Assembly: GCA_946406115.1 (NCBI GenBank)
Contig: OX291562.1
Location: forward strand, 6,540,001 to 6,604,000
Length of the DNA: 64,000 nucleotides
Reading direction: 5' to 3'
Source of the DNA: Apoda limacodes
Lineage: Eukaryota; Arthropoda; Insecta; Lepidoptera; Limacodidae
Shown piece by piece: positions 34,298 through 44,939 of the stretch. How positions within the stretch are numbered: the first letter of the stretch is position 1; each line of letters opens with the position of its first letter. The notes beneath the pieces were generated by a model. The model did not search any database and had not been told where the DNA came from. It saw nothing but the letters and a program-made list of their open reading frames with translations. The translations under genes and the position numbers were made by a program.

Positions 34298-35367
34298 ATA
34301 TCCTATGTGTTATTCTGATGTATAAACTATATTATAGTAAAGTTTCATTCAAATCCATTCAACAGCTGTGCCCGCGACTCCGTCAGCGTGTAACTCCTCG
34401 TGTGTTATTAAGTTAATGTATTGGTAATATTGTTTAGATCACTTTCACATGAGGCTTAAGTACCTATAGAACGCAAATACTTCAGCGCTTCCGGGTAAAC
34501 TATGTTGAAAGTTGACCCGTCCGGCAAGTGAACATAAAGATTTCTAGAATTGCTAACCCGGGAAAGAGCGACGTACAACTGACCATGCGAGAAATAACTG
34601 ACACCGAGATCTACTCCAGCAACACGAAAAGACTGCCCTTGAGCCTTATTAATTGTCATTGCATTTCCGCCACGAGCCGCGTCGAGAGCGGCGACTGTTA
34701 CACAAAAATATTCCTTTTAGCATGATTCAGTATTCATGCGCGATGGCTTATTAGCATATTTCATGTATAACTTTGGTGTTTCTATACCGATTTCTATGAT
34801 TTTTTTTTATTAAATAGGTTGTAATGTTAATTTTTTTAATAAGGGATGAGTGAGAGTGTTGTAAACGTAAGAATAGACAAATATAATCAGAAGGCTCCGA
34901 AGCTAAGCTATCGGGATTTACACGTGTTATTGTGAGTCAACCAAAAAAGATAGACATATGCTGTCGTGGGATATTTTTTATACAATTTTAAGGTGAACAT
35001 TTCCGTCATACATGATTTCTGTGAAGCTTTAACCATTAGGGTTGCACACGCGACTGAAGCTTAAAAAATGGAGTAACTTCTCCCGTTTTCCCAACATTTC
35101 CCTTCACTGCTCTGCTCCTCTTGATCGTAGCGTGATGAAAAGTATATTATAACCTGTCCAGAAGTATGAAGAATAATTGTACAAAGTTTCGTTAAAATCC
35201 GTTGTGTAGTTTTTGTTTCTATAACGAACATACAGACAGACAGACAAAACTTTTACTGATTGCATTTTTGGCATCAGTATCGATCACTAATCACCCCCTG
35301 ATAGTTATTTTGAAAATATATTTCATGTACAGAATTGTCCTCTCTACAGATTTATTATAAGTATAGA
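34298..35367 (-). mobile_element. Internally deleted Helitron, sister of the 27-31 kb copy
   Basis: The 5' end TCTATACTTATAATAAATCT at 35,367 and about 690 bp of leader match 30,880-31,570. At about 34,663-34,670 the sequence jumps directly to the helicase C-terminus and then the 3' region matching 27,660-28,015. The internal gene, several kb in autonomous Helitrons, is absent. The 3' end lacks the last ~90 bp seen in the 27 kb copy. The leader carries a CAGA microsatellite and the block GGAGTAACTTCTCCCG (35,071-35,086). Confidence 0.7.
34456..34662 (-). pseudogene. Helitron helicase C-terminal fragment (second copy)
   Basis: A 67-codon open frame reads [19 protein letters not shown] and [16 protein letters not shown], the motif V and VI region of a Pif1-type Helitron helicase. 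It is nearly identical to the 27.8 kb fragment but extends a few codons further because of a small deletion before the stop. It is joined directly to non-coding leader upstream, so it cannot encode a helicase. Confidence 0.85.
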
Positions 35368-35424
35368 TTACAAGTAGTTCATTTTTGCTTGGAACTGAAT
35401 TGATTGTGTCAAATCTATCTATCT

Positions 35425-35733
35425 TTACTAATAGCTCATTTGATACAGCACTTACACGGAGTGTAAGAATTGTTGCAGGTTCAAGTCCTGGCTCAAAGTT
35501 TATCTTTTGACTGCATCTTTGTTATGAAAATATTTATTTACATTGTGGTATACATATGGCATGTATAATATATTTTCTTCGAAGACTCCAACCTTCAGGG
35601 AGTCATACATGAAGAGAGATTATTTCTTTGTAATTTCTTTATAATGTTTGTATTGTATTTTTTAATTCTATGAAGATTTTGTGTGTTTGTGAAATTGATG
35701 TACTAGGACTTTATAAGTCACTAGGAGTTTACT
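35425..35733 (+). mobile_element. tRNA-derived SINE (family A), second copy
   Basis: The head has a CTTAC-ACGGAGT-GTAAG anticodon-like arm and box B GGTTCAAGTCC. The body has TATGAAGATTTTGTGTGTTT then TACTAGGACTTTATAAGTCA, ending in CTAGGAG. Head to tail is about 310 bp, matching the 13.3 kb copy in reverse orientation. Short isolated pieces of the tail also occur at about 21,551-21,583 and 22,338-22,356. Confidence 0.75.
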
Positions 35734-36862
35734 AATTTAATAAAGCTAAAAACTCGCTTATCTCTGGAACTACCAGTCGGATTTGAATAATTCTTTTTGC
35801 ATTTAATAGCTCAATTCTTATAGGCTCAAGGTTATAGGCTTTTTAAATCACGAATAGACCCTTAGGAGCCGAGTAGAAAAAAAAACTCAGTTAAATCTCT
35901 AAGCAAAAACAAATAATAGTACGGGCAAGCGATGCGACAGTAGATTGCAGCCACGGAAAGGGCAGAACAGCGTCTATTAGGTCAGAAAATATTGATTGAT
36001 TGTTGAATTTCTTTTTTCTACTCAAAGTACCAAACTGCAATGATTTATGTTTTCTCCTTTTGCGTAAAGATTACCCCAAAATGACGCACGCGTGCTCAAT
36101 GATGGTAATTTGTATTCATGTGGTATGTCAAATCTGTAACGGATTCTATACGACCGCCTCCGTTCTAAGTGTGGTTTTATTTTAAAAGTACTTGAGTAAG
36201 ATGTGATGGTCTTTTAAAATACTATGCGTAGAATAAAGTTAGAAACATTTTATAATTTATTAGTAAATATTTAATGATTTATTGTTAAAATAAAACATAT
36301 TTATAACAAAATCTATTGGTTTATAGAGCTGCTGTTATGGTTCGTATTTAATTACTTAAATATCATAGGTCTCCTAAAAAACGTATCACGGGACAGAACT
36401 AATTGAGTAGTATTACAGATCTTTTTGGAAAACCATTACGAAACAGAATTATTTAAGCTTTCACTACAGATGTTTTTGAAAAAAAAAATACGACACAGAA
36501 TTAATCGATTAATATTAGATATCATCTTAAAAAGAATCACGAAACAGAATTAATCGATTAGATATGTGAGGATTAAGAAGTATCAAGTTTTTGTGTTCGT
36601 GTCTCTGGTCAGTAGGTACAATTCCTTATTTTGTGACTTTGGGGAACATAAAAGATAAGAAAAGAGGTAGGGTGCGTGACAGACAAACACACTCATACAA
36701 AAATCATCTTGTATTCCATACAAATGTTATTTATGACGATGTTTTACACAGTGCAAAGTGTACTAAGTTGAAAATAGAGATATATTTGTCTGCACTCTCA
36801 TCGTTTACCGTGGATGTTGTTTTATTATCTTTGAGTATCCCACGAGTCATAAAACTTGTTTA
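35734..36862. other. AT-rich sequence with a Helitron-type body piece
   Basis: AACTCGCTTATCTCTGGAAC then TACCAGTCGGATTTGAATAA (35,751-35,790) resembles the 5' part of common non-autonomous Helitrons. The repeated words CAGAATTAATCGATTA at 36,490-36,560 are a local imperfect duplication. A 104-codon frame (36,591-36,905) runs into the transposon end and is judged chance. Confidence 0.4.
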
Positions 36863-38976
36863 TCTCGCTAAAGCCTCGGTCACACGGAACGAACACTCGC
36901 TGTGAATGCAGTTGCCGCGAACTTACTCGCTTGGTAGGATAAGCTATTTGATGCGACCTAGATTTATTTGTTGCAATTAAAACTACCGCTAGTTGAATAT
37001 GTTGCCAAAAGTTCGCAATTTGCCGTGATAGCAGCGCTTGGACGAATCGTGTGGCATGGAAATCGATACTCGTAGCCGTTCACGTTCGTTTGAGCCGAAA
37101 AACATGTCTCTACAAAGGTCGTTCCTGAGCCAACCGTGCCCATCGGCTTCCTGCGGCTCTGACTAGGTCGTCTGTCCACCTGGTCCTCCTCGTCCTCCTC
37201 GTCTGACCACTAGGCCGTCCCACGCTGCATCTTCCGATCCGTGAGTGGCCTCAAGAATCGTTCTTCCCCATCGGTTGTAAGGTTGACGAGCGATGCGGCC
37301 TGCTCATTGCCACTTCAGCTTGCTAACTGTTTGAGCTATTTCGGTAACTTTAGTTCTTCGGCAAATTTCCTCGTTATAGATTTTATCGCGCAAAAAAACA
37401 CCAAGCGTAGCTCTTTCCATAACTCGCTGAGCAAATCTGAGCCTATTTATTAAGGTCAACAGTTAGAAACCACATTTTTGTACCATAAGTCATCACTGGC
37501 AACACACTTTGATTATAGACATTCGTCTTTAGGCACTGAGATAATTCCAAATATTTTAAGCTGCACTTAAATGCATAGGATAATCTTATGGTTTTTCTTT
37601 AGCCAATTCCTAATAGACGAGATAGTTGTGCTAGGGCCATCAACCGAGTGCTGAAATTCGCATGAATCGCACTCTTAATTAGTGACCAATCAGTGAATTC
37701 CCAACTAGCAAAAATGCGATAAAAGAAAATCTTGTAACACAAAAGAGTGATATCAAAGTCATATAGAAGTAACACTTGTGACTGCTGGTCATATACACGT
37801 ATTTCTTAAAGCGTTTTAGCTGCATAAGGTTTTACAGCAAAATTGTGACATTAACTTATCATATACACGTTGTAAATAGGCACTCACAACAGTCGTTATC
37901 GAGCTACTATGTTGTATATAAGGCTTTCATGGTACCGGTATGAAGCGGACCCAAACTATTATGGCTCCTAAATAACTAATATAACACTAGTCACTGTCAC
38001 TGCTAAACCGTGATACAGCAGCTCCCGTTATAATGAATTTACAACAAATTTGCGGTAAAGCCGCTCCCGTTAACAACTGCTCTAAAATCGTCCTAATTGG
38101 ACCTTAATTAACACTCAAAAGTTGTAAAAACGTATTTAAAAGGCTTAGATATCACTAGTTACATAACAATTTTGCTATTTCCTATTTATCACTAAAAAGT
38201 CACATATCACTTCACTGTGATATCTTTACAGGACCTAAAATTTATTATGGCTGTGAAATGTTGTATATTAGGAAATGCAACTCTATTGAGTTATATATCA
38301 AAGTCTTAAAAGTATTTGCTAATTAATTTATATCTATTTGCCTAAATAATAATGAATTAACGGGGGGCATGCAAAAAACACCATTAATATAGCACTAGAA
38401 TATCAATAAAAATGTAAGCGCAAGTGATATTGAACTATTTATTTCAATCCTATCGCTCGTTACAGAATACAGAAGCATTAACATTAAACAAATGATAACT
38501 TAGCAATTATTTTTGTCTCCAAACTTCGAAATTTATAGATGGTTGACACAACAGTTATTGAATTTGTAATAGGAAGGAATAGAAACCACTACATTAACAC
38601 TCAATGGTTGTTTCATGTTCGTGTGGCCGTTTTATCACTTCACAGTGATACCAGTGCTTAAAATTCCCTAATATATTACCGAAAAGTAACAATGAATAAT
38701 AATATATGACAAATAAGTATCTAATTAGCCCCAAGCGGAGCTGCAATAAAATAACTATATCACTTAAACGTTCTAAATCAGGGGCCCTTTCTGCGTTGTA
38801 GAAACGTTTCTAATATTCTAATACGACCAATCATGAACACCATTTTCCATCCAGGAAGCGTTCCTTTAACCGATATACAGCTAAGATTTGCTAGTTCGGT
38901 TGACTAGGCGAGTACATTTGCTGCGAGTAGATCGTTGCGAACGAACTCCCTTCGTGTGGCCGAACCTTAAGCGAGA
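36863..38976. mobile_element. Probable non-autonomous DNA transposon with imperfect TIRs
   Basis: The left end reads TCTCGCTAAAGCCTCGGTCA then CACGGAACGA. The right end, reverse-complemented, reads TCTCGCTTAAGGTTCGGCCA then CACGAAGGGAG. Similar GCGAGT-rich blocks follow in both, giving imperfect inverted ends of about 60-100 bp. No clear target duplication or transposase was seen. The interior holds an RTE LINE fragment and AT-rich DNA with repeated ATATCACTT words. Superfamily not assigned. Confidence 0.45.
36960..37640 (-). pseudogene. RTE-type LINE ORF C-terminal remnant
   Basis: Translating the minus strand in shifting frames gives NQSVLPVMTYGTKMWFLTVD, EEICRRTKVTEIAQTVSKLK, AGRIARQPYNRWGRTILE, then RRGGRGGPGG and a WTDDLV-like block, then SRWARLAQERPL. 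This order matches the C-terminal part of lepidopteran RTE-clade reverse transcriptase ORFs as I know them. Several frameshifts and stops (including TGA for Trp in KWQWAG) make it long dead. It lies inside the probable DNA transposon above. Confidence 0.65.
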
Positions 38977-39508
38977 GCATCGCACTAGCGAGGCAATGAA
39001 ATTACCCACAGTGTCCGTTAACCTCTATAATGGTATTATGTACCTTAATAAAGTTAAACTTTGAAACGAATACAACTATTTTATGGTAATACGACCACAA
39101 TAATTTTACATGCATCTGTGTTGTTTGGTCCGTAGAGTATCAAAACTTACGACTAAGAATTGTTTGAGTAAAAGTTTATATTTGTTTTGTAAACGCGATT
39201 TGCATCATACTTGTGAAAATTTGAATTTACACAATACATTTTTCATGGCCAGTTAAGACTATTATGCATCATATATTATACGCATTTACCTACACAGAAA
39301 AGGTTTGAAAAATTCATTTTCTCATAATTAAAAAATCACAATAATTATAAAGCGAACTTGCAGTAGACACTGTTCCAGAACTAATATATCTACTAAAGAT
39401 GCGAATACACCTTTCACCTTCCACATCGTGAAACAAGTAGATGGCGGAAATAAGTGTCTGGCTCTTAATCTTGAACTATAGAAAACTTTTGACACACTAT
39501 TTGCCGTT
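38977..39508. other. Unrecognised sequence
   Basis: AT-rich, no ORF or repeat identified. Confidence 0.5.
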
Positions 39509-39952
39509 TTGTTCGTCCAATTCGTATCAGTGAGTTGGATAACGTTGGAATCAGGGATAAACCTTGTTCGTTTTTCAAAAATATCTCAAAAATATACCTT
39601 ACATCTGTACATCTTGACTCATAGCGATGCCATTTTATATTTTGACATCAATGAATTTATTTATAATTTTAGATTGATACTGGCTGGTGTGTCCATGCCT
39701 ATGGAATGTAGACGAGAAACAGCTACATTGTTAGCTTCTAATATACATGAATTTGATTTAAGTAGTATTAAGGAGTTTATTGACCTCTCCCGCATAAGTG
39801 CAATGTCTTATAGTGCTGATATTATTAGCTGCACCCAGTCAGTTCCTCTTTAAGATCATAATTTAAACTGAGTCCTTATAACAGACCATGACTGTTTTTA
39901 TAATATTGTTCATCAAAATATACAAGGCATGTCTGGCAAGGAATTAGAATTA
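39509..39952 (+). pseudogene. Left part of an older LINE: upstream ORF and first residues of an endonuclease
   Basis: An open stretch (39,509-39,853) ends at TAA and is followed in the same frame by 39,902-39,952, which reads NIVHQNIQGMSGKELEL. That resembles the start of an APE endonuclease in CR1/Jockey-group LINEs. The frame is cut at 39,952 by the 3.65 kb LINE insertion and resumes in phase at 43,617. I do not recognise the 114-aa upstream stretch; it may be the remains of this LINE's ORF1 or chance. Confidence 0.55.
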
Positions 39953-39963
39953 GGAAGAGAGGT

Positions 39964-40055
39964 AGGGCACTGCAAGTACTCGCTCGAATAAGCCACCCGA
40001 ACAACTAAAGCAGGGCATAGCGAGTACTTGCTCGAATGAGCGGCCCGAACTGGGG
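39964..40055 (+). repeat. Two ~48 bp tandem repeats at the 5' end of the LINE
   Basis: Two imperfect copies begin AGGGCA at 39,964 and 40,012. Each contains AGTACTYGCTCGAATRAGC followed by a CCCGAAC block. They sit within the first 100 bp of the element. Internal promoters of some LINEs carry such 5' monomers, so these may be promoter or transcription-start units; that role is inferred. Confidence 0.6.
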
Positions 40056-40559
40056 AAGTACCTCCACCTTACAGAAAACCGCGGCCATAATAACACTAAC
40101 ATTGAGTAGTGTTGTGTTCCTGGCGGTGAGTAAGGTTGCCAGAGCTCTTTGAGGATTCGCTGCGCGGACAGCGGAGGACCGGCGGTGCTTGTTGCTGTCA
40201 TGCTCGGCGTAGACGCGGCGTGCTGGTTCGGCGGTCAGGGAGACCTGATGAAACGGCTGACCGCTGGCCGCCCGCAGGTTGAACGGGATCCCGAACCCAG
40301 GGATCACTTAATCTCCGCCCTGGGAGGCTGATTCGCCAGCCTGTGTAAAGTATCTGAAGTGGTAGTCGTGCCGGAGAAGGAGACCGGAGTGGACCCGGCT
40401 ACTACAACAGAGGGGGATCAGGGGCCCTTCCGCCCGCCGTGCCAGCAACCGTATCATCTGTGGCGAGCTTCGGCAGTCTTAGTACCGCACCTTTTGTCCT
40501 CTATGCTGTCTGTGCAGTGAATCCTCATCCCTTAGTCTTAGTAACTTCTTTTATATATT

Positions 40560-43526
40560 ATGGCCATAAGAAAAAAAAAGAAAAGAGTTTGCACAGCGGC
40601 TACTCCATCCACATATAATGTGGATTTTTGCAACATCAGGGGTATTCACGCCAATCTTAACGCAGTCCACCACCATCTCGAAACTGCGCAGCCGACCATT
40701 CTTTTTCTAACGGAGACGCAGATATCCTGCCCGGCCGACACATCATACCTTCACTATCCCGGCTACAAACTCGAACACAATTTCATGAGTCGTGCCGGTG
40801 TATGTATGTTCGTCCGGGAGGATATCTGCTGTCGCCGCCTTCATAGCCTTGAAGACAGGGACCTGTCGATATTGTGGGTGCGCGTAGATTACGGCGGCCA
40901 CACTCGTATCTATGCGTGCCTATACAGGTCTCATAGCGGTGACACGGACGTAACTCGACTCTTCACGCACCTGAGTTTGACGACTGACAAAGTTCTAGAG
41001 CAATATCCCACAGCAGAACTAGTTATTTTGGGAGACTTTAACGCCCACCATCGCGAGTGGCTCAGTTCTCGAACCAATAACTATGCTGGGATATCTGCTC
41101 ACGAATTTGCTCTGACCTATGGATTCTCTCAGCTGGTACTTTCTCCAACGAGAATACCAGATATAGAGGAACATACGAGCTCGTTACTGGACCTTCTGCT
41201 GACTACTCGTCCGGGCGGATACTCCGTCTCAGTGGATGCGCCTCTTGGCTCCTCGGACCACTGTCTCGTCCGGACTCAAGTGTCATGCACACAACCCGAT
41301 CCTTCTGGGCCAACTAATTGGCGTCGTGTGTGGCACTATAAGTCGGCAGACTGGGATGGATTGCGAGAATTTTACGCATCGTACCCGTGGAGGCAGATCT
41401 GCTTTAACTCAGAAGATCCTGACGTCTGCGCAGCCGCAGTCACTGAGACAATCCTTGCTGGTATGGAATGTTTCATTCCTAACCTGCGAGTCGCTGCCGG
41501 CGTCAAAAAACGACCGTGGTTTAATAGGTCTTGCAGAGAAGCTAAAATTCTTAAGCAAACTGCGTATGAGGCTTGGACCACGGCTCGTAATAATAAGGAT
41601 CCGAATATTTCTGAGTTAAAACGCAAATTAAATGCTGCCTCGAGGTTCAGTAAGAAAGCAACTGCCAGAGCAAAATTCCAATTCATCGGCAAAATAGGTG
41701 GGCGACTTGCGAGCTATCCTTCTGGGAGTCGTGCTTTCTGGTCGCTTGCCAAAGCTGCCGAAGGGAACTTCTGCCAGTCGTCGTTACCACCACTGCGAAA
41801 GACCGATGGTGACTTGGCCCATAGTGCTAAAGAGAAAGCCGATCTACTGGGCAGTCTCTTTGCCTCGAACTCGAATATGAACGATGAAGGCGCTGTACCA
41901 CCTACTATACCGTGGTGCGGTAAGACCATGCCGGAAATCTCCATAACGCAGCGGGAGGTCAGGCGGGCGTTGCTCTCTCTAGACGTTCATAAGTCGAGTG
42001 GGCCAGACGGTATACCAGCAGTGGTGCTTAAGCAGTGTGCTCCTGAGTTATGTCCTGTACTCACGCGCCTCTTCGCGCTTTCCTACCACACTAGGCAATT
42101 TCCGTCTTCATGGAAGACTGCGAATGTGCACCCGGTGCCCAAAAAGGGCGATAGATCAGATCCATCGAATTACAGGCCTATCGCTATTACCTCTCTCCTC
42201 TCTAAGGTGATGGAGCGTGTGATCAACACACAGCTTCTAAGATACCTAGAAGTACACGATCTGGTCAGTGACCGTCAATATGGCTTTCGCCACGGTCGCT
42301 CGACTGATGACCTTCTAGTGTATCTCACACACCGATGGGCACTAGCCATTGAGAGTCAGGGGGAGGCATTGGCATGTAGCCTGGACATAGCGAAGGCGTT
42401 CGATCGGGTCTGGCACCGCGGTCTTCTATCGAAGTTGCCATCTTACGGAGTGCCCGAGGGTTTGTGCAAATGGGTGGCTAGCTTTTTGTCCGGCAGACGC
42501 ATACGAACCGTAGTTGACGGTAGTTGCTCTGATAGCATGGACATTAATGCTGGTGTCCCGCAAGGCTCTGTGCTGTCTCCTACGCTGTTTCTACTGCATA
42601 TCAATGACATGTTGGACATCAACAACATACATTGCTATGCAGATGACAGTACTGGAGACGCTTTTTACACGGGTCGTGCAAACATCCCTCGTTCCGTTGT
42701 GGAGGAAAACCGCGGAGAACTTGTGTCTCAAATCGAGACCACACTGTCCCAGGTCTCTGATTGGGGACGGGTAAACTTGGTCCGATTCAACCCTACAAAG
42801 ACACAAGTGTGCGCGTTCACCGCTAAGAAAACTCCATTCACTGTAGTCCCACAATTCCAGAACACTCCCCTCTCCATCTCCAAGAGCATTGGGATCCTTG
42901 GTGTCGACATCTCCAGCGATGTTCAGTTCCGAGATCATTTACAAGATAAGGTGAAGCTGGCGTCCAAAAAACTTGGTGTACTCAACAGAGCGAAGCAGTA
43001 CTTCACGTCGAGGCAAAGGTTGTTACTTTACAAGTCGCAGGTTCGGCCCCATATGGAGTACTGCTGCCATCTCTGGGCAGGTGCACCCGGATACCAGCTT
43101 GGCCCTTTTGAGTCGGTTCAACGACGGGCTGTGAGAATTGTCGACGATTCCAAACTCACTTGCGGTATCGAGCCCTTAAGTCTGAGGAGAGACTTTGCCT
43201 CACTGTGTGTGTTCTACCGCTTGTACAATGGGTTGTGTTCTGAGGAATTGTTCGAAATGATGCCCACGGCTACTTTCTACCATCGCACCGCTCGCCATCG
43301 GCAGGGAATTCATTCTCACACTTTAGAACCTAAATGGTCGCGTACAGTGCGGTTTCAGAGAAACTTCCTCCCGCGAACGCTTAAGTTGTGGAATGAGCTC
43401 CCTGCCAAGGTTTTCTGCAAGGACTACAGTATGGAGTTCTTCAAGAAAGAAGTTATTAGATTTCTGAAGGGTCGGCAACGCGCAAGTGATACCCCTGGTG
43501 TTGCAAGCGTCCATAGGCTACGGTGA
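40560..43526 (+). CDS. LINE ORF2: AP-like endonuclease plus reverse transcriptase (988 aa, intact)
   Basis: This uninterrupted protein would nick target DNA and prime reverse transcription of its own RNA. The N-terminus is Lys/Arg-rich (residues 4-9). The endonuclease/exonuclease/phosphatase domain covers about residues 18-240, with TET (E52), GDFN (158-161) and SSDH (H234) at the expected catalytic positions. The reverse transcriptase covers about 465-760: SSGPDGIP (479-486), NYRPIAITS, QYGFRHGRST, DIAKAFDRVWH (first catalytic Asp, D609), AGVPQGSVLSP, and YADD (693-696) with the paired aspartates. The C-terminal region (about 800-988) is thumb-like plus Arg-rich, with no RNase H or zinc knuckle seen. 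The start is the first ATG after the GC-rich leader. The length fits an ORF2 of a LINE lacking RNase H. All catalytic residues I can identify are present, so activity is possible but unproven. Confidence 0.93.
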   Translation: MAIRKKKKRVCTAATPSTYNVDFCNIRGIHANLNAVHHHLETAQPTILFLTETQISCPADTSYLHYPGYKLEHNFMSRAGVCMFVREDICCRRLHSLEDRDLSILWVRVDYGGHTRIYACLYRSHSGDTDVTRLFTHLSLTTDKVLEQYPTAELVILGDFNAHHREWLSSRTNNYAGISAHEFALTYGFSQLVLSPTRIPDIEEHTSSLLDLLLTTRPGGYSVSVDAPLGSSDHCLVRTQVSCTQPDPSGPTNWRRVWHYKSADWDGLREFYASYPWRQICFNSEDPDVCAAAVTETILAGMECFIPNLRVAAGVKKRPWFNRSCREAKILKQTAYEAWTTARNNKDPNISELKRKLNAASRFSKKATARAKFQFIGKIGGRLASYPSGSRAFWSLAKAAEGNFCQSSLPPLRKTDGDLAHSAKEKADLLGSLFASNSNMNDEGAVPPTIPWCGKTMPEISITQREVRRALLSLDVHKSSGPDGIPAVVLKQCAPELCPVLTRLFALSYHTRQFPSSWKTANVHPVPKKGDRSDPSNYRPIAITSLLSKVMERVINTQLLRYLEVHDLVSDRQYGFRHGRSTDDLLVYLTHRWALAIESQGEALACSLDIAKAFDRVWHRGLLSKLPSYGVPEGLCKWVASFLSGRRIRTVVDGSCSDSMDINAGVPQGSVLSPTLFLLHINDMLDINNIHCYADDSTGDAFYTGRANIPRSVVEENRGELVSQIETTLSQVSDWGRVNLVRFNPTKTQVCAFTAKKTPFTVVPQFQNTPLSISKSIGILGVDISSDVQFRDHLQDKVKLASKKLGVLNRAKQYFTSRQRLLLYKSQVRPHMEYCCHLWAGAPGYQLGPFESVQRRAVRIVDDSKLTCGIEPLSLRRDFASLCVFYRLYNGLCSEELFEMMPTATFYHRTARHRQGIHSHTLEPKWSRTVRFQRNFLPRTLKLWNELPAKVFCKDYSMEFFKKEVIRFLKGRQRASDTPGVASVHRLR

Positions 43527-43616
43527 CCGCTTACCATCAGGCGGGCCGCAAGCTTGTTTGCCACCTTAGTGGTATAAAAAAAAAAAAAAAAAAAAAAAAA
43601 ATTGGAAATAGAATTA

Positions 43617-44153
43617 TTTTTAATAAGTCATAATATATATATGTTGTGTGTAACTGACAATTGGCTAAGTGAACTTGAATTAATGTTTAGTTTCCCCAAT
43701 CATTATTTGTTCAGTCCCTTTATTCGAAAATATACAATTCGAGGAGGTTCATATTTATATACATTGTAAAGACCAAAAGAATATAGTTGGCCTCTTACTT
43801 GAACTAGAATAGAATTGTCACTTAATGCTCATATTATACTATGTGTGTGTATCGCCCCCCCCTCTGCAAATTATAATTCTTTTGAGCCTTTAAAGGAACA
43901 AGCTCTAACAAAGATTTGTAGTTCTAAAAAGTCAGTTATTGTTTCTGGTGACTTTATTGTTGATCTTATAGAGAGTACCCCAACAAGAGATATATTTATT
44001 AACTTATTTACAAGTTTTGACTTAAATTATTTCCTTCTTGAACAAACTAGAATTACATCGACTTCAGCTACATATTTAGATAATATTTTCTGTAATGATG
44101 AAGTAAAGGATAAATCTATTATTAACAATCTGAGCAATGTGGTAAAATATTAA
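43617..44153 (+). pseudogene. Right part of the older LINE: endonuclease domain remnant
   Basis: Reading in phase with 39,952, the sequence gives FLISHNIYMLCVTDNWLSE, then two in-frame stops (a TAA and a TGA around 43.77-43.80 kb). The frame is then open to 44,153 with the endonuclease motifs VSGDFIVDL and TRITSTSATYLDNIF. These match the core of APE endonucleases of non-LTR elements (GDFN-type motif here GDFI, plus an LDNIF block). There is no RT domain: homology stops near 44,160 and another repeat begins at 44,250. The copy is dead and predates the insertion that splits it. Confidence 0.75.
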
Positions 44154-44249
44154 AAAAATTACAGACCAAAATCAAAAATCTTAACTTGTAACTCGTAGAC
44201 CTGTGACCGATGTTCGATTAAACAATTTTAAAGTAAATATTTAAAAAAA

Positions 44250-44635
44250 AACCATTTTTAGGATTCTGTACCCGAAGGGTTATTAGCGGAACCCTATTAC
44301 TAAGGCTCCGCTGTCCGTCCGTCCGTTCGTCCGTCCGTCCGTCTGTCACCAGGCTGTATCTCATGAACCGTGAAAGTAAGACAGTTGAAATTTTCACAGA
44401 AGATTTATTTCTGTTGCTGCTATAACAACAAATAATAAAAAACAGAAAAAAATAATTTTTTAAGGGGACTCCCATACAACAAACGTGATTTTTTTGATCG
44501 ATATTGATAACGGCAACAGGTAGACGTTTAAAACATGCACAGAATATTTAGTTATATAGTCACTTTAAATTTAATATTCCCATAAAACAAACGTGATTTT
44601 CGTTTCGAGTCCGACTCGCACTTGGCTGATTTTTA
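44250..44635 (-). repeat. Interspersed repeat with GGACGG array, reverse copy
   Basis: Reverse-complement copy. AGGATTCTGTACCCGAAGGG is followed by a GTCC array (44,312-44,343), CACCAGGCTGTATCTCATGA, and the terminal AGTCCGACTCGCACTTGGCT near 44,630. It abuts the end of the old LINE endonuclease fragment. Confidence 0.8.
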
Positions 44636-44939
44636 CATTTTATGCATGACAAATGCTAATAATCTAATCTAATCTAAATGCTAGTAATTTAATTTTTTTT
44701 TGTTATTTCTGGAAGTTCCGAGCAAGTTTTTAAAGTAAAAATGCCGCAATTTTTTTTTTAATTATTTAAATACACTCGTATAGAGTAAAGTTTGTTTGAA
44801 AGCGGAAATCTCAACTTATTAAGTGGCTTGAAGATGATTTACTCAACTTTAATGCATAAAAACTTTATATATGAATATGTGTTACTTATATATAATCGTA
44901 TCCAACCAGTAACAAACTGAGTACCTATACAAATATATG

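Larger units (their letters stand above)
39953..43603 (+). mobile_element. Complete-looking single-ORF non-LTR retrotransposon (CR1/Jockey-group LINE)
   Basis: The element is bounded by an imperfect 13 bp target-site duplication: GGAATTAGAATTA ending at 39,952 and GGAAATAGAATTA at 43,604-43,616. It has about 600 bp of GC-rich 5' UTR that starts with a tandem repeat, one 988-codon ORF, a short 3' UTR (about 50 bp) and a 27-base A tract at 43,575-43,601. No gag-like ORF1 precedes the ORF. The element is therefore either naturally single-ORF or lost ORF1, and the promoter-like 5' repeats favour the first. It interrupts an older LINE endonuclease ORF, and removing it restores that frame. At least four truncated copies of its 3' end lie elsewhere in the window (4.9, 18.7, 22.7 and 50.8 kb). 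The clade assignment is by eye; the family name is left open. Confidence 0.88.

Noticed and set aside
36591..36905. 104-aa gene
   Set aside because: It runs into the inverted terminal repeat of the 36.9-39.0 kb transposon and matches no family.
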